Under the pieces are notes generated by a model. It was not told the DNA's origin. It saw nothing but the letters and a program-made list of their open reading frames with translations, and did not search any database. A stretch of DNA of 64,000 nucleotides. It comes from Marinobacterium marinum. Lineage in GTDB: Bacteria; Pseudomonadota; Gammaproteobacteria; Pseudomonadales; Balneatricaceae. Positions within the stretch are counted from its first letter, which is position 1; each line of letters begins with the position of its first letter. Positions 43,760 to 57,813 of the stretch are shown piece by piece. The position numbers and the translations under genes were made by a program. The DNA lies in assembly GCF_013868415.1 (NCBI RefSeq), contig NZ_JACEMT010000041.1, positions 62,001 to 126,000 on the forward strand, in the 5' to 3' direction.

Positions 43760-44305
43760 ATGCTGATCCATCCAGAGACATCCTGCCTGCTGGTCATCGA
43801 CATTCAGGAACGCATGACCCCCGTCATCCACCAGGTCGAGCAGTGTGTGGCCCACTGTGAATGGCTGATTGATATTGCAAATCGACTAGAGGTACCGGTA
43901 CTGGCGACCGAACAGTATCCGCAAGGACTGGGCAGTACGCTGTCAAGCATTCGTGACCGCATTCGTCCTGAACATATTGTCGAAAAGATTCATTTCTCAG
44001 CCATGTCCGATGCCGAACCCGATCGCCTGATCAATGCGGGGCAATACTCTCAGATCATCCTCATCGGCATGGAGTCTCATGTCTGCGTGTTACAGACGGC
44101 TCTGGAATTGAAACAGCAGGGCAAAACGGTTTTTATCGTTGAAGACTGCGTTTCCTCCCGCTCCCCCGATGACAAGGCAACGGCGCTGGCACGCTTCCGC
44201 CAATGTGGCATTTACATAGTCAGCCGCGAGATGGTCGCCTTTGAATGGCTACGCAGGGCCGGCACCGACCGCTTCAGGGAGATCAGCAAAGCCTACCTGC
44301 GCTAA
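43760..44305 (+). CDS. Isochorismatase-family hydrolase
   Basis: 181 residues from ATG 43760 with AGGAGGAA upstream. Cysteine-hydrolase triad visible: D14 (LLVIDIQER), K76 (IVEKIHFS) and C109 (GMESHVCVLQTA). The YcaC/hydrolase subgroup has broad and mostly unknown substrates; nothing here indicates enterobactin or nicotinamide metabolism. A much longer frame runs upstream, through the RNA terminator, and is not real. Confidence 0.85.
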   Translation: MLIHPETSCLLVIDIQERMTPVIHQVEQCVAHCEWLIDIANRLEVPVLATEQYPQGLGSTLSSIRDRIRPEHIVEKIHFSAMSDAEPDRLINAGQYSQIILIGMESHVCVLQTALELKQQGKTVFIVEDCVSSRSPDDKATALARFRQCGIYIVSREMVAFEWLRRAGTDRFREISKAYLR

Positions 44306-44350
44306 CCCCATTCAGTATTTTCCCTTATTCCCTTGACTCTGCCAGACAGA

Positions 44351-44386
44351 TCAATGAAAGTTTACGTAAACGTAAACTTTCATTGA
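44351..44386. promoter_or_regulatory. 36-bp perfect palindrome upstream of aacS
   Basis: Two 16-bp perfect arms (44351-44366 and 44371-44386) around TAAA, with the inner part TTTACG-TAAA-CGTAAA. It lies 51 bases before the aacS ATG. Length and sequence recall dyads of MerR-family regulators such as LiuR, which is reported to control leucine degradation and acetoacetate genes in gammaproteobacteria; the match is from memory. Confidence 0.65.
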
Positions 44387-44436
44387 TATACCAACATACG
44401 ATATCTCACCCATAAAAATTAAATCAGGAGAGGTCG

Positions 44437-46386
<1,950 letters not shown>

Positions 46387-46392
46387 CAATAA

Positions 46393-46415
46393 TGACCCCG
46401 CTCACGGCGGGGTCA
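46393..46415. terminator. Hairpin between convergent aacS and dsbD
   Basis: TGACCCCGC (46393-46401) pairs with 46407-46415 over a five-base loop, just after the aacS stop. No U tract; may serve both converging genes. Confidence 0.5.
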
Positions 46416-46452
46416 TCAATACACATCAGCGTCATTCAACGATCATCGGTTA

Positions 46453-48348
46453 TTACCGCTGCACGTGTTCCGTTTGAGCAATAAAATCTTCAGGGTCGAT
46501 GACACCGATCAGGGTCAGCTCAGGTCGCACCTGCCCACTGGCATCATAGAAAATCAATGCCGGAGGACCAATAATGGAAAAACGACGGTATAGCGCTTTT
46601 GCCTCCTCGTCATTAGCGGTCACGTCCAGCTTGATCAATTTGAAGGGTGCCAGTGACTGCTGGACACCGCTATCACTGAAGGTTACGTAGTCCAGCTCTA
46701 TACAGGAGATACACCAGTCGGCGTAAAAATCCAGCATGACCGGCTGCCCTTTTTCCCGTGCCTGCTCCAGCAAACGATCCAGCTCAGCTTCTCGACTGAC
46801 GGTTTCAAACGCCAAGCCGGGGGTAGCCTGATTGCTCGCAGCACCGACTCCCGCAACCCCTTGCAGCGGATACAGCAGACTCTTGCTGCCAGACAATACG
46901 CCGACCATCAACGCCGCACCATACACCAGCAGAATGACACCGATACCCTTCCAGAAACGATGCCAGCCCCGAGCCTTGTCGTGCAGCCGGTCCAACGCAC
47001 CAAGATAAACGGCACTGATCAACAGAATCACGCTGACCATCAGCATGGTAATGGTCGTTGGCAGAATGCGATCCAGCATCCAGGTGGCCATCAATAACAG
47101 CAGGACACCGAAGCCCGCCTTGACACCTTCCATCCAGGCCCCCGCTCGCGGCAGCAGCTTGCCAGCCGACGCACCAACCAGCAACAGAGGCACCCCCATG
47201 CCGATGGAGAGACTGAATAGCGCCGCACCACCCAGTACCGGATCACCACTTTGACCAATATAGATCAGGGCGCCCGCCAGCGGTGCTGCCATACACGGCC
47301 CTACGATCAATGCAGACAGCAGTCCCATGATGGCGACACCGGTCAAAGTCCCGCCCTGCTGACGGTGGCTGGCACTGCTCAAGCGACTCTGCAGTGCAGA
47401 CGGCAGTTGCAGATCATAAAAGCCGAACATGGAAAAGGCCAGCAACACGAAAACCGCGCTGAAACTGCCAATAATCCAGGGGTTCTGGAAAGCAGCCTGC
47501 AGGTTGGCGCCAAAAAGGCCCGCCGCAACCCCGGCAAGGGTATAGGTCAACGCCACTGCCAACACATACACCAGCGAGAGCAAGAACGCCCGTGCCGTGC
47601 TGATATGCGTTCCCTGGCCTGCGATGATACTGGACAGAATCGGTATCATCGGCAACACACAAGGCGTCAACGACAGCGCCAGACCGGCCAAAAAAAAGGC
47701 TCCCAGCATTAACAGCCAATTACCGCCGGCCAACAGTCCCGCAAAACGGTCCTGCTCACTCATGCCAATGCTGCCAGCCTTCTCATTCGGGGTAATCGCC
47801 GCTTCTGCCGTTTTTTCAGCAGATGCTGCCGACTCCTCGCTCCACGCTGAGTCAGGCCATACAAGACCGGCAGCCGCAGGCAAGTTGCTGACGCTCACCA
47901 CCTTGGTAACGGGCGGATAACAAATCCCGCCTTCCCAGCATCCCTGATAACTGACGGACAGCTCGACCTGATCATCAAAGCCCGGCGCATGCCCCAGCAA
48001 TAATGCCACTTCAGCAATGTCATGATACACCTCAACCCGACCAAACAGGGGGTCGTCCTTCATATCACCGCTGGCATCGCGCCGTTCGACCAGCTCAACC
48101 CCTTCTGGCAGCTCAAGTGAAATTCGCTCCTGATACAGGTAGTAACCGGGCTCCACATCCCAAACCAGTCGGGTTACACCCGCATCCGGGGCTTCAACAC
48201 GCAACCGGAAAGCCTCATCCACCTCCAGAGGCTGGCTGCTGCTGGCTCCACCGCCAAAGGGGCTGGCATAGGCCGTGAGCGTGGCAGAAAGCGTCAGCAA
48301 CAACAGCACCAATGGCTGCAAAAACACGCGAGTCAACAAAGCGGTCAT
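46453..48348 (-). CDS. dsbD: DsbD thiol:disulfide interchange protein
   Basis: 631 residues with all three parts: signal peptide and periplasmic alpha domain with its cysteine pair (YQGCWEGGICYPP), a membrane domain of about eight segments with the redox cysteines in LTPCVLPMIPIL and VGPCMAAPLAGAL, and a C-terminal thioredoxin-like gamma domain with FYADWCISCIELD. It carries electrons from cytoplasmic thioredoxin to periplasmic DsbC, DsbG and c-type cytochrome maturation. Start ATG 48348. Confidence 0.92.
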   Translation of the reverse strand: MTALLTRVFLQPLVLLLLTLSATLTAYASPFGGGASSSQPLEVDEAFRLRVEAPDAGVTRLVWDVEPGYYLYQERISLELPEGVELVERRDASGDMKDDPLFGRVEVYHDIAEVALLLGHAPGFDDQVELSVSYQGCWEGGICYPPVTKVVSVSNLPAAAGLVWPDSAWSEESAASAEKTAEAAITPNEKAGSIGMSEQDRFAGLLAGGNWLLMLGAFFLAGLALSLTPCVLPMIPILSSIIAGQGTHISTARAFLLSLVYVLAVALTYTLAGVAAGLFGANLQAAFQNPWIIGSFSAVFVLLAFSMFGFYDLQLPSALQSRLSSASHRQQGGTLTGVAIMGLLSALIVGPCMAAPLAGALIYIGQSGDPVLGGAALFSLSIGMGVPLLLVGASAGKLLPRAGAWMEGVKAGFGVLLLLMATWMLDRILPTTITMLMVSVILLISAVYLGALDRLHDKARGWHRFWKGIGVILLVYGAALMVGVLSGSKSLLYPLQGVAGVGAASNQATPGLAFETVSREAELDRLLEQAREKGQPVMLDFYADWCISCIELDYVTFSDSGVQQSLAPFKLIKLDVTANDEEAKALYRRFSIIGPPALIFYDASGQVRPELTLIGVIDPEDFIAQTEHVQR

Positions 48349-48582
48349 CCTTATTCAATCACATCATTCAGGTCTGACCACCAACGGCGCGGAATGTTCT
48401 CGAAAACGACCAGACCTGATCCTGTTCCAGTTTACCACCCACATCAATGCAAGGGGGTACACAACGCACAATCTCACACCTTCAGATACTTATAACCGCC
48501 GCACCAATGTGGTAAAACAGAAGGAGACCGGCCAGCCAATAAAGCCGGCGACCAGCACTCAAGCCGCTGCCAGGACGATAAG

Positions 48583-49650
48583 ATGACCGATACACGTGTA
48601 GAAGACCTTAATATTGACTCCAATGTCCCATTGATCACCCCGGAAGCCCTCAAGACCAAGCTGCCCATTACCGATGCGGCCGCCGCTACTGTTATAGAAG
48701 GCCGCCGGGTCATCAAGGACATCCTCGACCGCAAGGACAAGCGCCTGTTTGTTGTTGTAGGCCCCTGCTCCATCCATGATCCTGAAGCTGCTCTGGAATA
48801 TGGCCGCAAGCTGAAAGCACTGGCCGAGGAAGTCAAGGACACCCTGTATCTGGTCATGCGCGTCTATTTTGAAAAGCCCCGTACCACCGTGGGCTGGAAG
48901 GGTCTGATCAACGACCCGCACATGAACGATTCCTTCGATATCGAAGAAGGACTGCATATTGCACGCAAGCTGCTGATCGATCTATCAGAAATGGGCTTGC
49001 CCCTGGCGACCGAAGCGCTAGACCCGAACACGCCACAGTACTTGCAGGACTTGATCAGCTGGTCCGCAATCGGCGCTCGCACGACCGAATCGCAGACACA
49101 CCGTGAAATGTCATCCGGCCTGTCGTGCGCCGTAGGCTTCAAAAACGGTACTGACGGTGGTCTGGATGTGGCCGTCAATGCAATGAAGTCCGTACTCCAC
49201 CCGCACAATTTTCTGGGCATGAACGGAGACGGCCAGGTATCCATTGTGCGCACACGCGGCAACCGCTATGGCCACGTTGTATTGCGCGGCGGCAACGGCA
49301 AACCCAACTACGACTCCGTCAGTGTCAAACTGTGCGAACAGGCACTGGAGAAAGCCGGACAGCCCGCCAACATCATGGTCGACTGCAGCCACGCCAACTC
49401 CAACAAGGACCCAGCCCTCCAGCCTCTGGTAGCTGAAAACGTAGCCAACCAGATTCAAGAAGGCAACAAATCCATCGTTGGACTGATGATTGAGAGCAAT
49501 CTCGAGTGGGGCTGCCAATCCATACCGGACGACCTGAGCCAGCTCAAGCACGGCGTATCCGTAACGGATGCCTGCATTGACTGGAGCGCAACCGAAGAAA
49601 GCATGCGCGCCATGCATGTAAAACTTAAGGACACAATCAGCCAGCGCTAA
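48583..49650 (+). CDS. 3-deoxy-7-phosphoheptulonate (DAHP) synthase, class I
   Basis: 355 residues, AroF/G/H type. Motifs: VVGPCSIHDP, RVYFEKPRTTVGWKG, WSAIGARTTESQTHREMSSG, HVVLRGGNGKPNYD and VDCSHANSNKD. It condenses PEP and erythrose 4-phosphate at the head of the shikimate pathway. Which amino acid inhibits it cannot be told safely from sequence. AGGA precedes the ATG. A 234-base gap to dsbD has no obvious leader peptide for attenuation. Confidence 0.92.
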   Translation: MTDTRVEDLNIDSNVPLITPEALKTKLPITDAAAATVIEGRRVIKDILDRKDKRLFVVVGPCSIHDPEAALEYGRKLKALAEEVKDTLYLVMRVYFEKPRTTVGWKGLINDPHMNDSFDIEEGLHIARKLLIDLSEMGLPLATEALDPNTPQYLQDLISWSAIGARTTESQTHREMSSGLSCAVGFKNGTDGGLDVAVNAMKSVLHPHNFLGMNGDGQVSIVRTRGNRYGHVVLRGGNGKPNYDSVSVKLCEQALEKAGQPANIMVDCSHANSNKDPALQPLVAENVANQIQEGNKSIVGLMIESNLEWGCQSIPDDLSQLKHGVSVTDACIDWSATEESMRAMHVKLKDTISQR

Positions 49651-49699
49651 GTTCACGGGAGGTTTCAACCGCCTTCCGCCTCGACCGCGTCGCGATACA

Positions 49700-49731
49700 A
49701 AAACGCCCGATGATCACTCACCGGGCGTTTT
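49700..49731. terminator. Bidirectional intrinsic terminator
   Basis: AAAACGCCCG (49700-49709) and its complement (49722-49731) with a 12-base loop, between the stops of DAHP synthase and convergent prpF. A and T runs at both ends fit termination on both strands. Confidence 0.8.
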
Positions 49732-49762
49732 CACAATCAGCACCGAGCCATTACCTCACCAA

Positions 49763-50941
49763 TCAGAAGGTATCGCCCGGGACACGTACATACCCTTCCA
49801 TTAATACTCGGGCACTACGGCTCATTACCGCTTTTTTGGCCGTCCATTCACCCTTAACCTCTTCCGCTGCCGCACCGACACGCAGTGTGCCAGAGGGGTG
49901 GCCAAAGGTAACCGCATCGCGAGCACCGCCACCGGCAGCCAGATTGACCAGCGTACCCGGTACCGCCGCAGCGGTTGCGATGGCGACAGACGCGGTACCC
50001 ATCATCGCATGGTGCAGCTTGCCCATGGACAGCGCACGTACGCAGACATCAATGTCATTTGCACCAATCTGCTTGCCACTGGAGGCTTCATAGGAAGTAG
50101 CCGGAGCGACGAACGCGATTTTGGGAGTGTGCTGACGCGCTGCAGCTTCTTCGATCTCCTTGATCAGGCCCATTTTCACCGCACCATAGGCACGCATGGT
50201 TTCGAACCGCGCCAGCGCTTCGGCATTGCCGTTGATGTCTTTCTGCAGTTCGGTACCGGTATACCCGATATCGGCTGCATTAACGAAGATGGTCGGGATG
50301 CCAGCGTTGATCATGGTCGCCTTGAAGGTACCCACACCCGGCACTTCCAGGTCATCGACCAGATTGCCGGTCGGGAACATGGAACCTTCGCCATCGGCCG
50401 GGTCCATGAACTCGATCACCACTTCGGCGGCCGGGAACGTCACGCCATCCAGCTCGAAATCACCGGTTTCCTGCACCTCACCATTGGTGATCGGCACATG
50501 GGCGATGATGGTTTTCTGGATGTTCTTCTGCCAAATACGCACAGTGCAGATGCCGTTTTCCGGAATCCGATCCGCATCAACCAGGCCACCGCTGATGGCG
50601 AAGGCACCGACAGCGGCGGTCAGGTTGCCGCAGTTGCCGGACCAGTCGACAAACGCCTTGTTAATCGCCACCTGACCGAACAGGTAGTCAACGTCATGGT
50701 CGGGCTGGGTGCTTTTATCCAGGATAACGGTCTTGGAGGTTGAGGATGTGGCACCACCCATGCCGTCGATCTGCTGACCGTAGGGATCGGGGCTGCCGAT
50801 CACCCGCATCAACAGCTTGTCACGGGCTTCGCCGGGCTCCTGGCAGGCTTCAGGCAGGTCCTGACGACGGAAGAAAACACCCTTGCTGGTACCACCACGG
50901 ATATAAGTGGCCGGTACTTTGATCTGGGGAACACTGGACAT
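49763..50941 (-). CDS. prpF: PrpF, AcnD-associated aconitate isomerase
   Basis: 392 residues, usual length. Family motifs VPATYIRGGTSKGVFF, GMGGATSSTSKTVIL, NCGNLTAAVGAFA and HAMMGTASVAIATAAAVPGT. PrpF isomerises trans- to cis-aconitate-type products so that AcnD can work. Last gene of the prp operon, 235 bases after acnD; a short hairpin (51031-51052) lies in that gap. Operon order prpR-prpB-prpC-acnD-prpF is the Fe-S variant of the methylcitrate cycle. Confidence 0.93.
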   Translation of the reverse strand: MSSVPQIKVPATYIRGGTSKGVFFRRQDLPEACQEPGEARDKLLMRVIGSPDPYGQQIDGMGGATSSTSKTVILDKSTQPDHDVDYLFGQVAINKAFVDWSGNCGNLTAAVGAFAISGGLVDADRIPENGICTVRIWQKNIQKTIIAHVPITNGEVQETGDFELDGVTFPAAEVVIEFMDPADGEGSMFPTGNLVDDLEVPGVGTFKATMINAGIPTIFVNAADIGYTGTELQKDINGNAEALARFETMRAYGAVKMGLIKEIEEAAARQHTPKIAFVAPATSYEASSGKQIGANDIDVCVRALSMGKLHHAMMGTASVAIATAAAVPGTLVNLAAGGGARDAVTFGHPSGTLRVGAAAEEVKGEWTAKKAVMSRSARVLMEGYVRVPGDTF

Positions 50942-51176
50942 GTAAATGCTCCAAAATAAGTCGGTTGCCGGACGCAGAAACGCCGCTGAGAAATATGAGG
51001 AAGTGGCGGGGTGTGGCTACAGCGGACCGTCTGTCGCCATGGACGGCGACAGCGAGCCCCCATGGATGGGTTTACGGCGTGTCCGATGCAGTTACATCCC
51101 GGCACGGAAGTAGTTTCTGCTCCGGGAAATACCCGAACCATCATCGATGGCCCGGGCAGTTTTCAGGAGTTCGGAA

Positions 51177-53792
<2,616 letters not shown>

Positions 53793-53909
53793 GGCGTCGG
53801 GAGTCCATCAAGTAGTGTTCATTGACGCAGGCCTTGAGGGTACGAATGCACCCGGCCGATAGACCGAGGGAAGACGGGGTGCCGCCAGTCATGACCACAC
53901 CCCGGCGCA

Positions 53910-55040
53910 TCAGGCGCGCTCTTCGATCGGCACCCACTCGGCCGATTCAGGGCCGGTGTAGTCCGCGGACGGACGGATGATACGGTTGTTGGCACGCTGC
54001 TCCATCACGTGAGCGGTCCAGCCGGCAACACGCGAGCAAACAAAGATCGGTGTAAACAGTTCGGTCGGAATGCCCATGAAGTGATAGGCGGACGCATGGA
54101 AAAAGTCGGCGTTGCAGAACAGCTTCTTCTCGCGCCACATGACCGCTTCAACACGCTCGGAGACCGAGTACAGCACGGTGTCACCCACCTGCTCGGCCAG
54201 CTTCTCGGACCATTCCTTGATGATGGCGTTACGCGGATCGGACTCACGGTAGATCGCATGGCCGAAGCCCATGATCTTGTCCTTGCGCGCCAGCATGCCC
54301 ATGATTGCCTCTTCGGCTTCGTCGGCAGACCGCCACTGCTCGATCATCGCCATGGCTGCTTCGTTGGCGCCGCCGTGCAGCGGACCACGCAGAGAACCGA
54401 TCGCACCGGTTACGCAGCTATGGATGTCGGACAGCGTAGAGGCACAGACGCGAGCGGTGAAAGTGGAGGCATTGAATTCGTGTTCGGCGTACAAGATCAG
54501 GGATGCATGCATTACCTTAACGTGCAGCGGATCCGGCTTCTTGTCGTGCAGGGTCCACAAGAAGTGTTCACCGATGGAATCCGCATCGGTTTCCGTCTCG
54601 ATACGCACGCCGTTGTGAGCAAAGTTGTACCAGTAGTTGATGATCGACGGGAACACGGCCAGCATGCGATCGATCTTGTCATGCTGCTCGCTGAAGTCCA
54701 TTTCGGTCTCCAGGTTGCCCAACATGGAACAACCGGTGCGCATCACATCCATCGGGTGAGCATCTTTCGGGATCTGCTCCAGCACCACTTTCAGCGCTTC
54801 GGGCAGACCACGCATGCCTTTCAGCTTGGCTTTGTACGCATCCAGTTCTGCCTGGTTCGGCAGCTTGCCGTACAGCAGCAGGTAAGCAACTTCTTCAAAC
54901 TGCGCCTTGTCGGCCAGTTCCTTGATGTCGTAACCACGGTAGGTCAGGCCGGCACCGGTTTTACCCACGGTACACAGTGCGGTTTCACCTGCGGACTGTC
55001 CACGCAGGCCGGCGCCACCGAGTTTCTTTGCTTCTGCCAT
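53910..55040 (-). CDS. prpC: PrpC, 2-methylcitrate synthase
   Basis: 376 residues. Citrate-synthase fold with KTGAGLTYRGYDIKELA near the start, the active-site histidines in GPLHGGANEAAMAM and GFGHAIYRESDPR, and the C-terminal IRPSADYTGPESAEW block typical for PrpC. Condenses propionyl-CoA with oxaloacetate. Good ribosome site (AAGGAGAT). 83 bases after prpB. Confidence 0.94.
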   Translation of the reverse strand: MAEAKKLGGAGLRGQSAGETALCTVGKTGAGLTYRGYDIKELADKAQFEEVAYLLLYGKLPNQAELDAYKAKLKGMRGLPEALKVVLEQIPKDAHPMDVMRTGCSMLGNLETEMDFSEQHDKIDRMLAVFPSIINYWYNFAHNGVRIETETDADSIGEHFLWTLHDKKPDPLHVKVMHASLILYAEHEFNASTFTARVCASTLSDIHSCVTGAIGSLRGPLHGGANEAAMAMIEQWRSADEAEEAIMGMLARKDKIMGFGHAIYRESDPRNAIIKEWSEKLAEQVGDTVLYSVSERVEAVMWREKKLFCNADFFHASAYHFMGIPTELFTPIFVCSRVAGWTAHVMEQRANNRIIRPSADYTGPESAEWVPIEERA

Positions 55041-55123
55041 CTGTATCTCCTTAATCTGTTGTCGGGAGGCCGAACCTCCCTGTACCAGTTATCTCGATCC
55101 GCAAAACGGATGATGACTTATAT

Positions 55124-56017
55124 TTATTTGTTTTTGCCTTCTTTGAAGAGGGCGTCCAGCTTCTGCTCGAAGTCGTGGTAGTTGAGGAAATCATACAGTT
55201 CCATACGGGTCTGCATGGTATCGACAACCGCTTTCTGGTCACCGTCTTTCATCAGGTGTTCGTACACATTCAGGGCTGCCTTGTTGGCGGCGCGGAAAGC
55301 CGACAGCGGATACAGCACCATGCTGGCACCGGCTTCAGCCAGCTCGGCCTTGTTGAACAGCGGTGTCGCGCCGAATTCGGTGATATTGGCCAGCAGGTGC
55401 GCACCGTTGATACCGTCAGCGAAGGCACGATAGTCATCCAGTGTATGTACAGCTTCAGCAAAGATGCCATCTGCACCCGCTTCCAGGCACGCCTGGGCAC
55501 GTTCAACCGCCGCGTTCAACCCTTCCATCTGGAAGGCATCGGTACGCGCCATGATGAAGAAATTGTCATCATTCCGAGCATCAACCGCAGCTTTCACACG
55601 ATCAACCATCTCTTCCAGTGATACGATTTCCTTGTTCGGACGATGTCCGCAACGCTTCTGCGCAACCTGGTCTTCCAGATGTACAGCAGCCGCACCGCCC
55701 TTTTCCATTTCCTTGATGGTACGCGCGATGTTGAACGCACCACCCCAACCGGTATCAATATCAACCATCAGCGGGGTATCAACGGCGCTGGTAATACGAC
55801 GAACGTCTTCAACCACATCATTCATCGAGGTCATGCCAAGGTCAGGCAGGCCGTAAGACGCGTTCGCAACACCGCCTCCGGACAGGTAGATTGCCTGATG
55901 GCCCACACGCGTCGCCATCATTGCATTGTATGCGTTGACGGTACCCACGATCTGCAGCGGCTTGCTCTCGGCCAGCGCTTTACGGAAGCGCGCACCCGCA
56001 GTCAGTTTCTCAGCCAT
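55124..56017 (-). CDS. prpB: PrpB, 2-methylisocitrate lyase
   Basis: 297 residues from ATG 56017 with AGGGGA upstream. Isocitrate-lyase-like barrel: [35 protein letters not shown] with the catalytic cysteine loop, [10 protein letters not shown] and [13 protein letters not shown]. Cleaves 2-methylisocitrate to pyruvate and succinate. Overlaps the regulator gene by 8 bases. Confidence 0.94.
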   Translation of the reverse strand: MAEKLTAGARFRKALAESKPLQIVGTVNAYNAMMATRVGHQAIYLSGGGVANASYGLPDLGMTSMNDVVEDVRRITSAVDTPLMVDIDTGWGGAFNIARTIKEMEKGGAAAVHLEDQVAQKRCGHRPNKEIVSLEEMVDRVKAAVDARNDDNFFIMARTDAFQMEGLNAAVERAQACLEAGADGIFAEAVHTLDDYRAFADGINGAHLLANITEFGATPLFNKAELAEAGASMVLYPLSAFRAANKAALNVYEHLMKDGDQKAVVDTMQTRMELYDFLNYHDFEQKLDALFKEGKNK

Positions 56018-56741
56018 GTTTATCCCCTTCTGGTTTGGTATCGGTATCCAGTTTGGCCTCGATATTCCGACGTGCCGCACTGATATGACGGCGCATCAGC
56101 ATCTCGGCCAGCTCTTCGTCACGAGACTCGATGGCATCAATAATCTGACGATGCTCTTTGAGCGCCCGCTTGGGACGAGAACTGGAAACACTGAATTGAT
56201 AGCGGTACATACGTACCAGGTGGTACAGGTCATCACCCAACAGTTCCAACAGCTTGGAATTCTTGCTGCCCTGTACAATTCGATAATGGAAGTCCAGGTC
56301 GCCCTCTTTCTGAAAATAAGAGCGTCCTTCTCGCTGTTCGACAGAGGCTTCATGCTCGTCAAGCAACTGCTTGAGGCTCGCAATTTCGTCATCTGTCATG
56401 TTCTTCGCTGCCAAACGGCAGGCCATGCCTTCAAGTGCTTCACGCACTCGATAAATCTCGATCAGTTCACGTGTCGACAGCTGTACGACCCGAGCACCCA
56501 CATGCGCCTTGCGTTCAACCAGTCGCCATCCTTCCAAACGACGTATGGCTTCACGCAGAGGCCCACGACTGATGCCATAGGTGCGCGCCAGTTCCGGCTC
56601 GCTGATCTTCTGGCCCGGAGGGATTTCACCCTTGACGATGGCCGTTACGATCTGACGACAGACACGATCCGCCAGTGTTCGCGTTTCAGGCTCCAGAGGA
56701 ACCACTTTCAGCTCTACGCTTTTTTTACTCACGCTCTGCAC
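56010..56741 (-). CDS. GntR/FadR-family regulator of the prp operon
   Basis: 243 residues. N-terminal winged helix ([40 protein letters not shown]) and a FCD effector domain ([34 protein letters not shown]). First gene of the prp operon, so it probably controls it in response to a methylcitrate-cycle intermediate. Two binding-site candidates lie just upstream, one of them shared with ppsR. GntR, not the sigma-54 PrpR of enterics. Confidence 0.88.
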   Translation of the reverse strand: MQSVSKKSVELKVVPLEPETRTLADRVCRQIVTAIVKGEIPPGQKISEPELARTYGISRGPLREAIRRLEGWRLVERKAHVGARVVQLSTRELIEIYRVREALEGMACRLAAKNMTDDEIASLKQLLDEHEASVEQREGRSYFQKEGDLDFHYRIVQGSKNSKLLELLGDDLYHLVRMYRYQFSVSSSRPKRALKEHRQIIDAIESRDEELAEMLMRRHISAARRNIEAKLDTDTKPEGDKHG

Positions 56742-56755
56742 AACCCTGATTCAAG

Positions 56756-56767
56756 ATTGTCGACAAT
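56756..56767 (-). promoter_or_regulatory. Operator ATTGTCGACAAT of the prp operon
   Basis: Perfect 12-bp palindrome 15 bases before the GntR gene start. A second, imperfect copy ATTGTCAACAT is at 56827-56837, with centres about 71 bases apart. Two copies fit autoregulation with looping or cooperative binding. Identical to 39060-39071. Confidence 0.7.
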
Positions 56768-56862
56768 ATTTTCAGAAGCAACAATACCGATGCCAAAACC
56801 GAGCGTCAACTCAACCATAGCGAAAAATTGTCAACATCAGACAAAAGTCTAGGGGGAATCCC

Positions 56863-57729
56863 TCAGACTCTTTCGAGGTGACGTTTCAACTCATCATTCA
56901 TGATACGCGCGATCTGGCGCGGCTTTTGAAATGGTAAGGAGTGATCCGTTCCCGGCACCATGAAGTAGTGCCAGTTAGCCATGCGTTCAGCCAAACTTAA
57001 ATGCAATTGATGCATCAGTTCGACACTCTGGCCGCCAATGAAGCTACTGACATCCCCCTGCGTAGCCAATAACACCTCTCGATCAATCGTGTTGATCGCC
57101 GCCGTGACCGCATCCAGAGAATTCGCAAAACCCAGGGGTCTGCGCGCCAAGCGGCTGACGGCAACCGACTCGGCCTGGACCGACACCTTTCGTTTGGGCG
57201 AAATGGTATCGAGAAACTGCCGGATACCCTGATCCCGATCCACCGAGCGCAGATGTACGGCCGCTTCCGAGTAACGGCGACGCAACTCGACCGTACTGCC
57301 CCAGTCAGGGCGATCCAGTACCGCCGATTCCAGCAGGTACTGCTTGCCAACCCGATCACGGCAACGCTGCTTGAGCAACATACTCACCAGCCCGCCCAAG
57401 GAGTAGCCTCCCAGATCAAACTGCCACCAGCCCATATGATCCACCAGAGCGGCCATATCATTCACAAGATCATGCACATCAAAAGCATGCTCCTGCCCGT
57501 CAGGGTAGTAACTGCCCCCGGCTCCACGCAAATCCGGTACCAGTATCTCGCTCCACTCACTCAAAAAGGCGGTCAACATGTGCCAGGTGTCTTCGCCGGC
57601 TACCCCCGCACCATGGATCAATAATAAACGGCGAGAGGAATGGGCCTCCCGATTGCGGTACAAACGGTAATGCAGCTGCTGATCCGGCAGCGACAAGCGA
57701 TCTTCCTGAATGGCAAAAGGGTGTTTCAT
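56863..57729 (-). CDS. Alpha/beta hydrolase
   Basis: 288 residues from ATG 57729 (GGAAG upstream). Oxyanion region LLLIHGAGVAGEDTWHML, nucleophile elbow GYSLGG with the serine near 119, and a late histidine in GTDHSLPF. Substrate unknown. Located between the prp regulator and divergent pabB, with no operon partner. Confidence 0.82.
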   Translation of the reverse strand: MKHPFAIQEDRLSLPDQQLHYRLYRNREAHSSRRLLLIHGAGVAGEDTWHMLTAFLSEWSEILVPDLRGAGGSYYPDGQEHAFDVHDLVNDMAALVDHMGWWQFDLGGYSLGGLVSMLLKQRCRDRVGKQYLLESAVLDRPDWGSTVELRRRYSEAAVHLRSVDRDQGIRQFLDTISPKRKVSVQAESVAVSRLARRPLGFANSLDAVTAAINTIDREVLLATQGDVSSFIGGQSVELMHQLHLSLAERMANWHYFMVPGTDHSLPFQKPRQIARIMNDELKRHLERV

Positions 57730-57813
57730 AATCGGCTTCCACAACATATCAATGACATATTATAAGCAACACGAGACTCGGGGCGTAGCCAAGCCCTCTC
57801 GGGATGCTAGAAT

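Noticed and set aside
44351-44386. Terminator before aacS
   Set aside because: The stem is A/T-rich in its outer part and lacks a U tract, and its position between a promoter-sized gap and the start codon suits an operator better.
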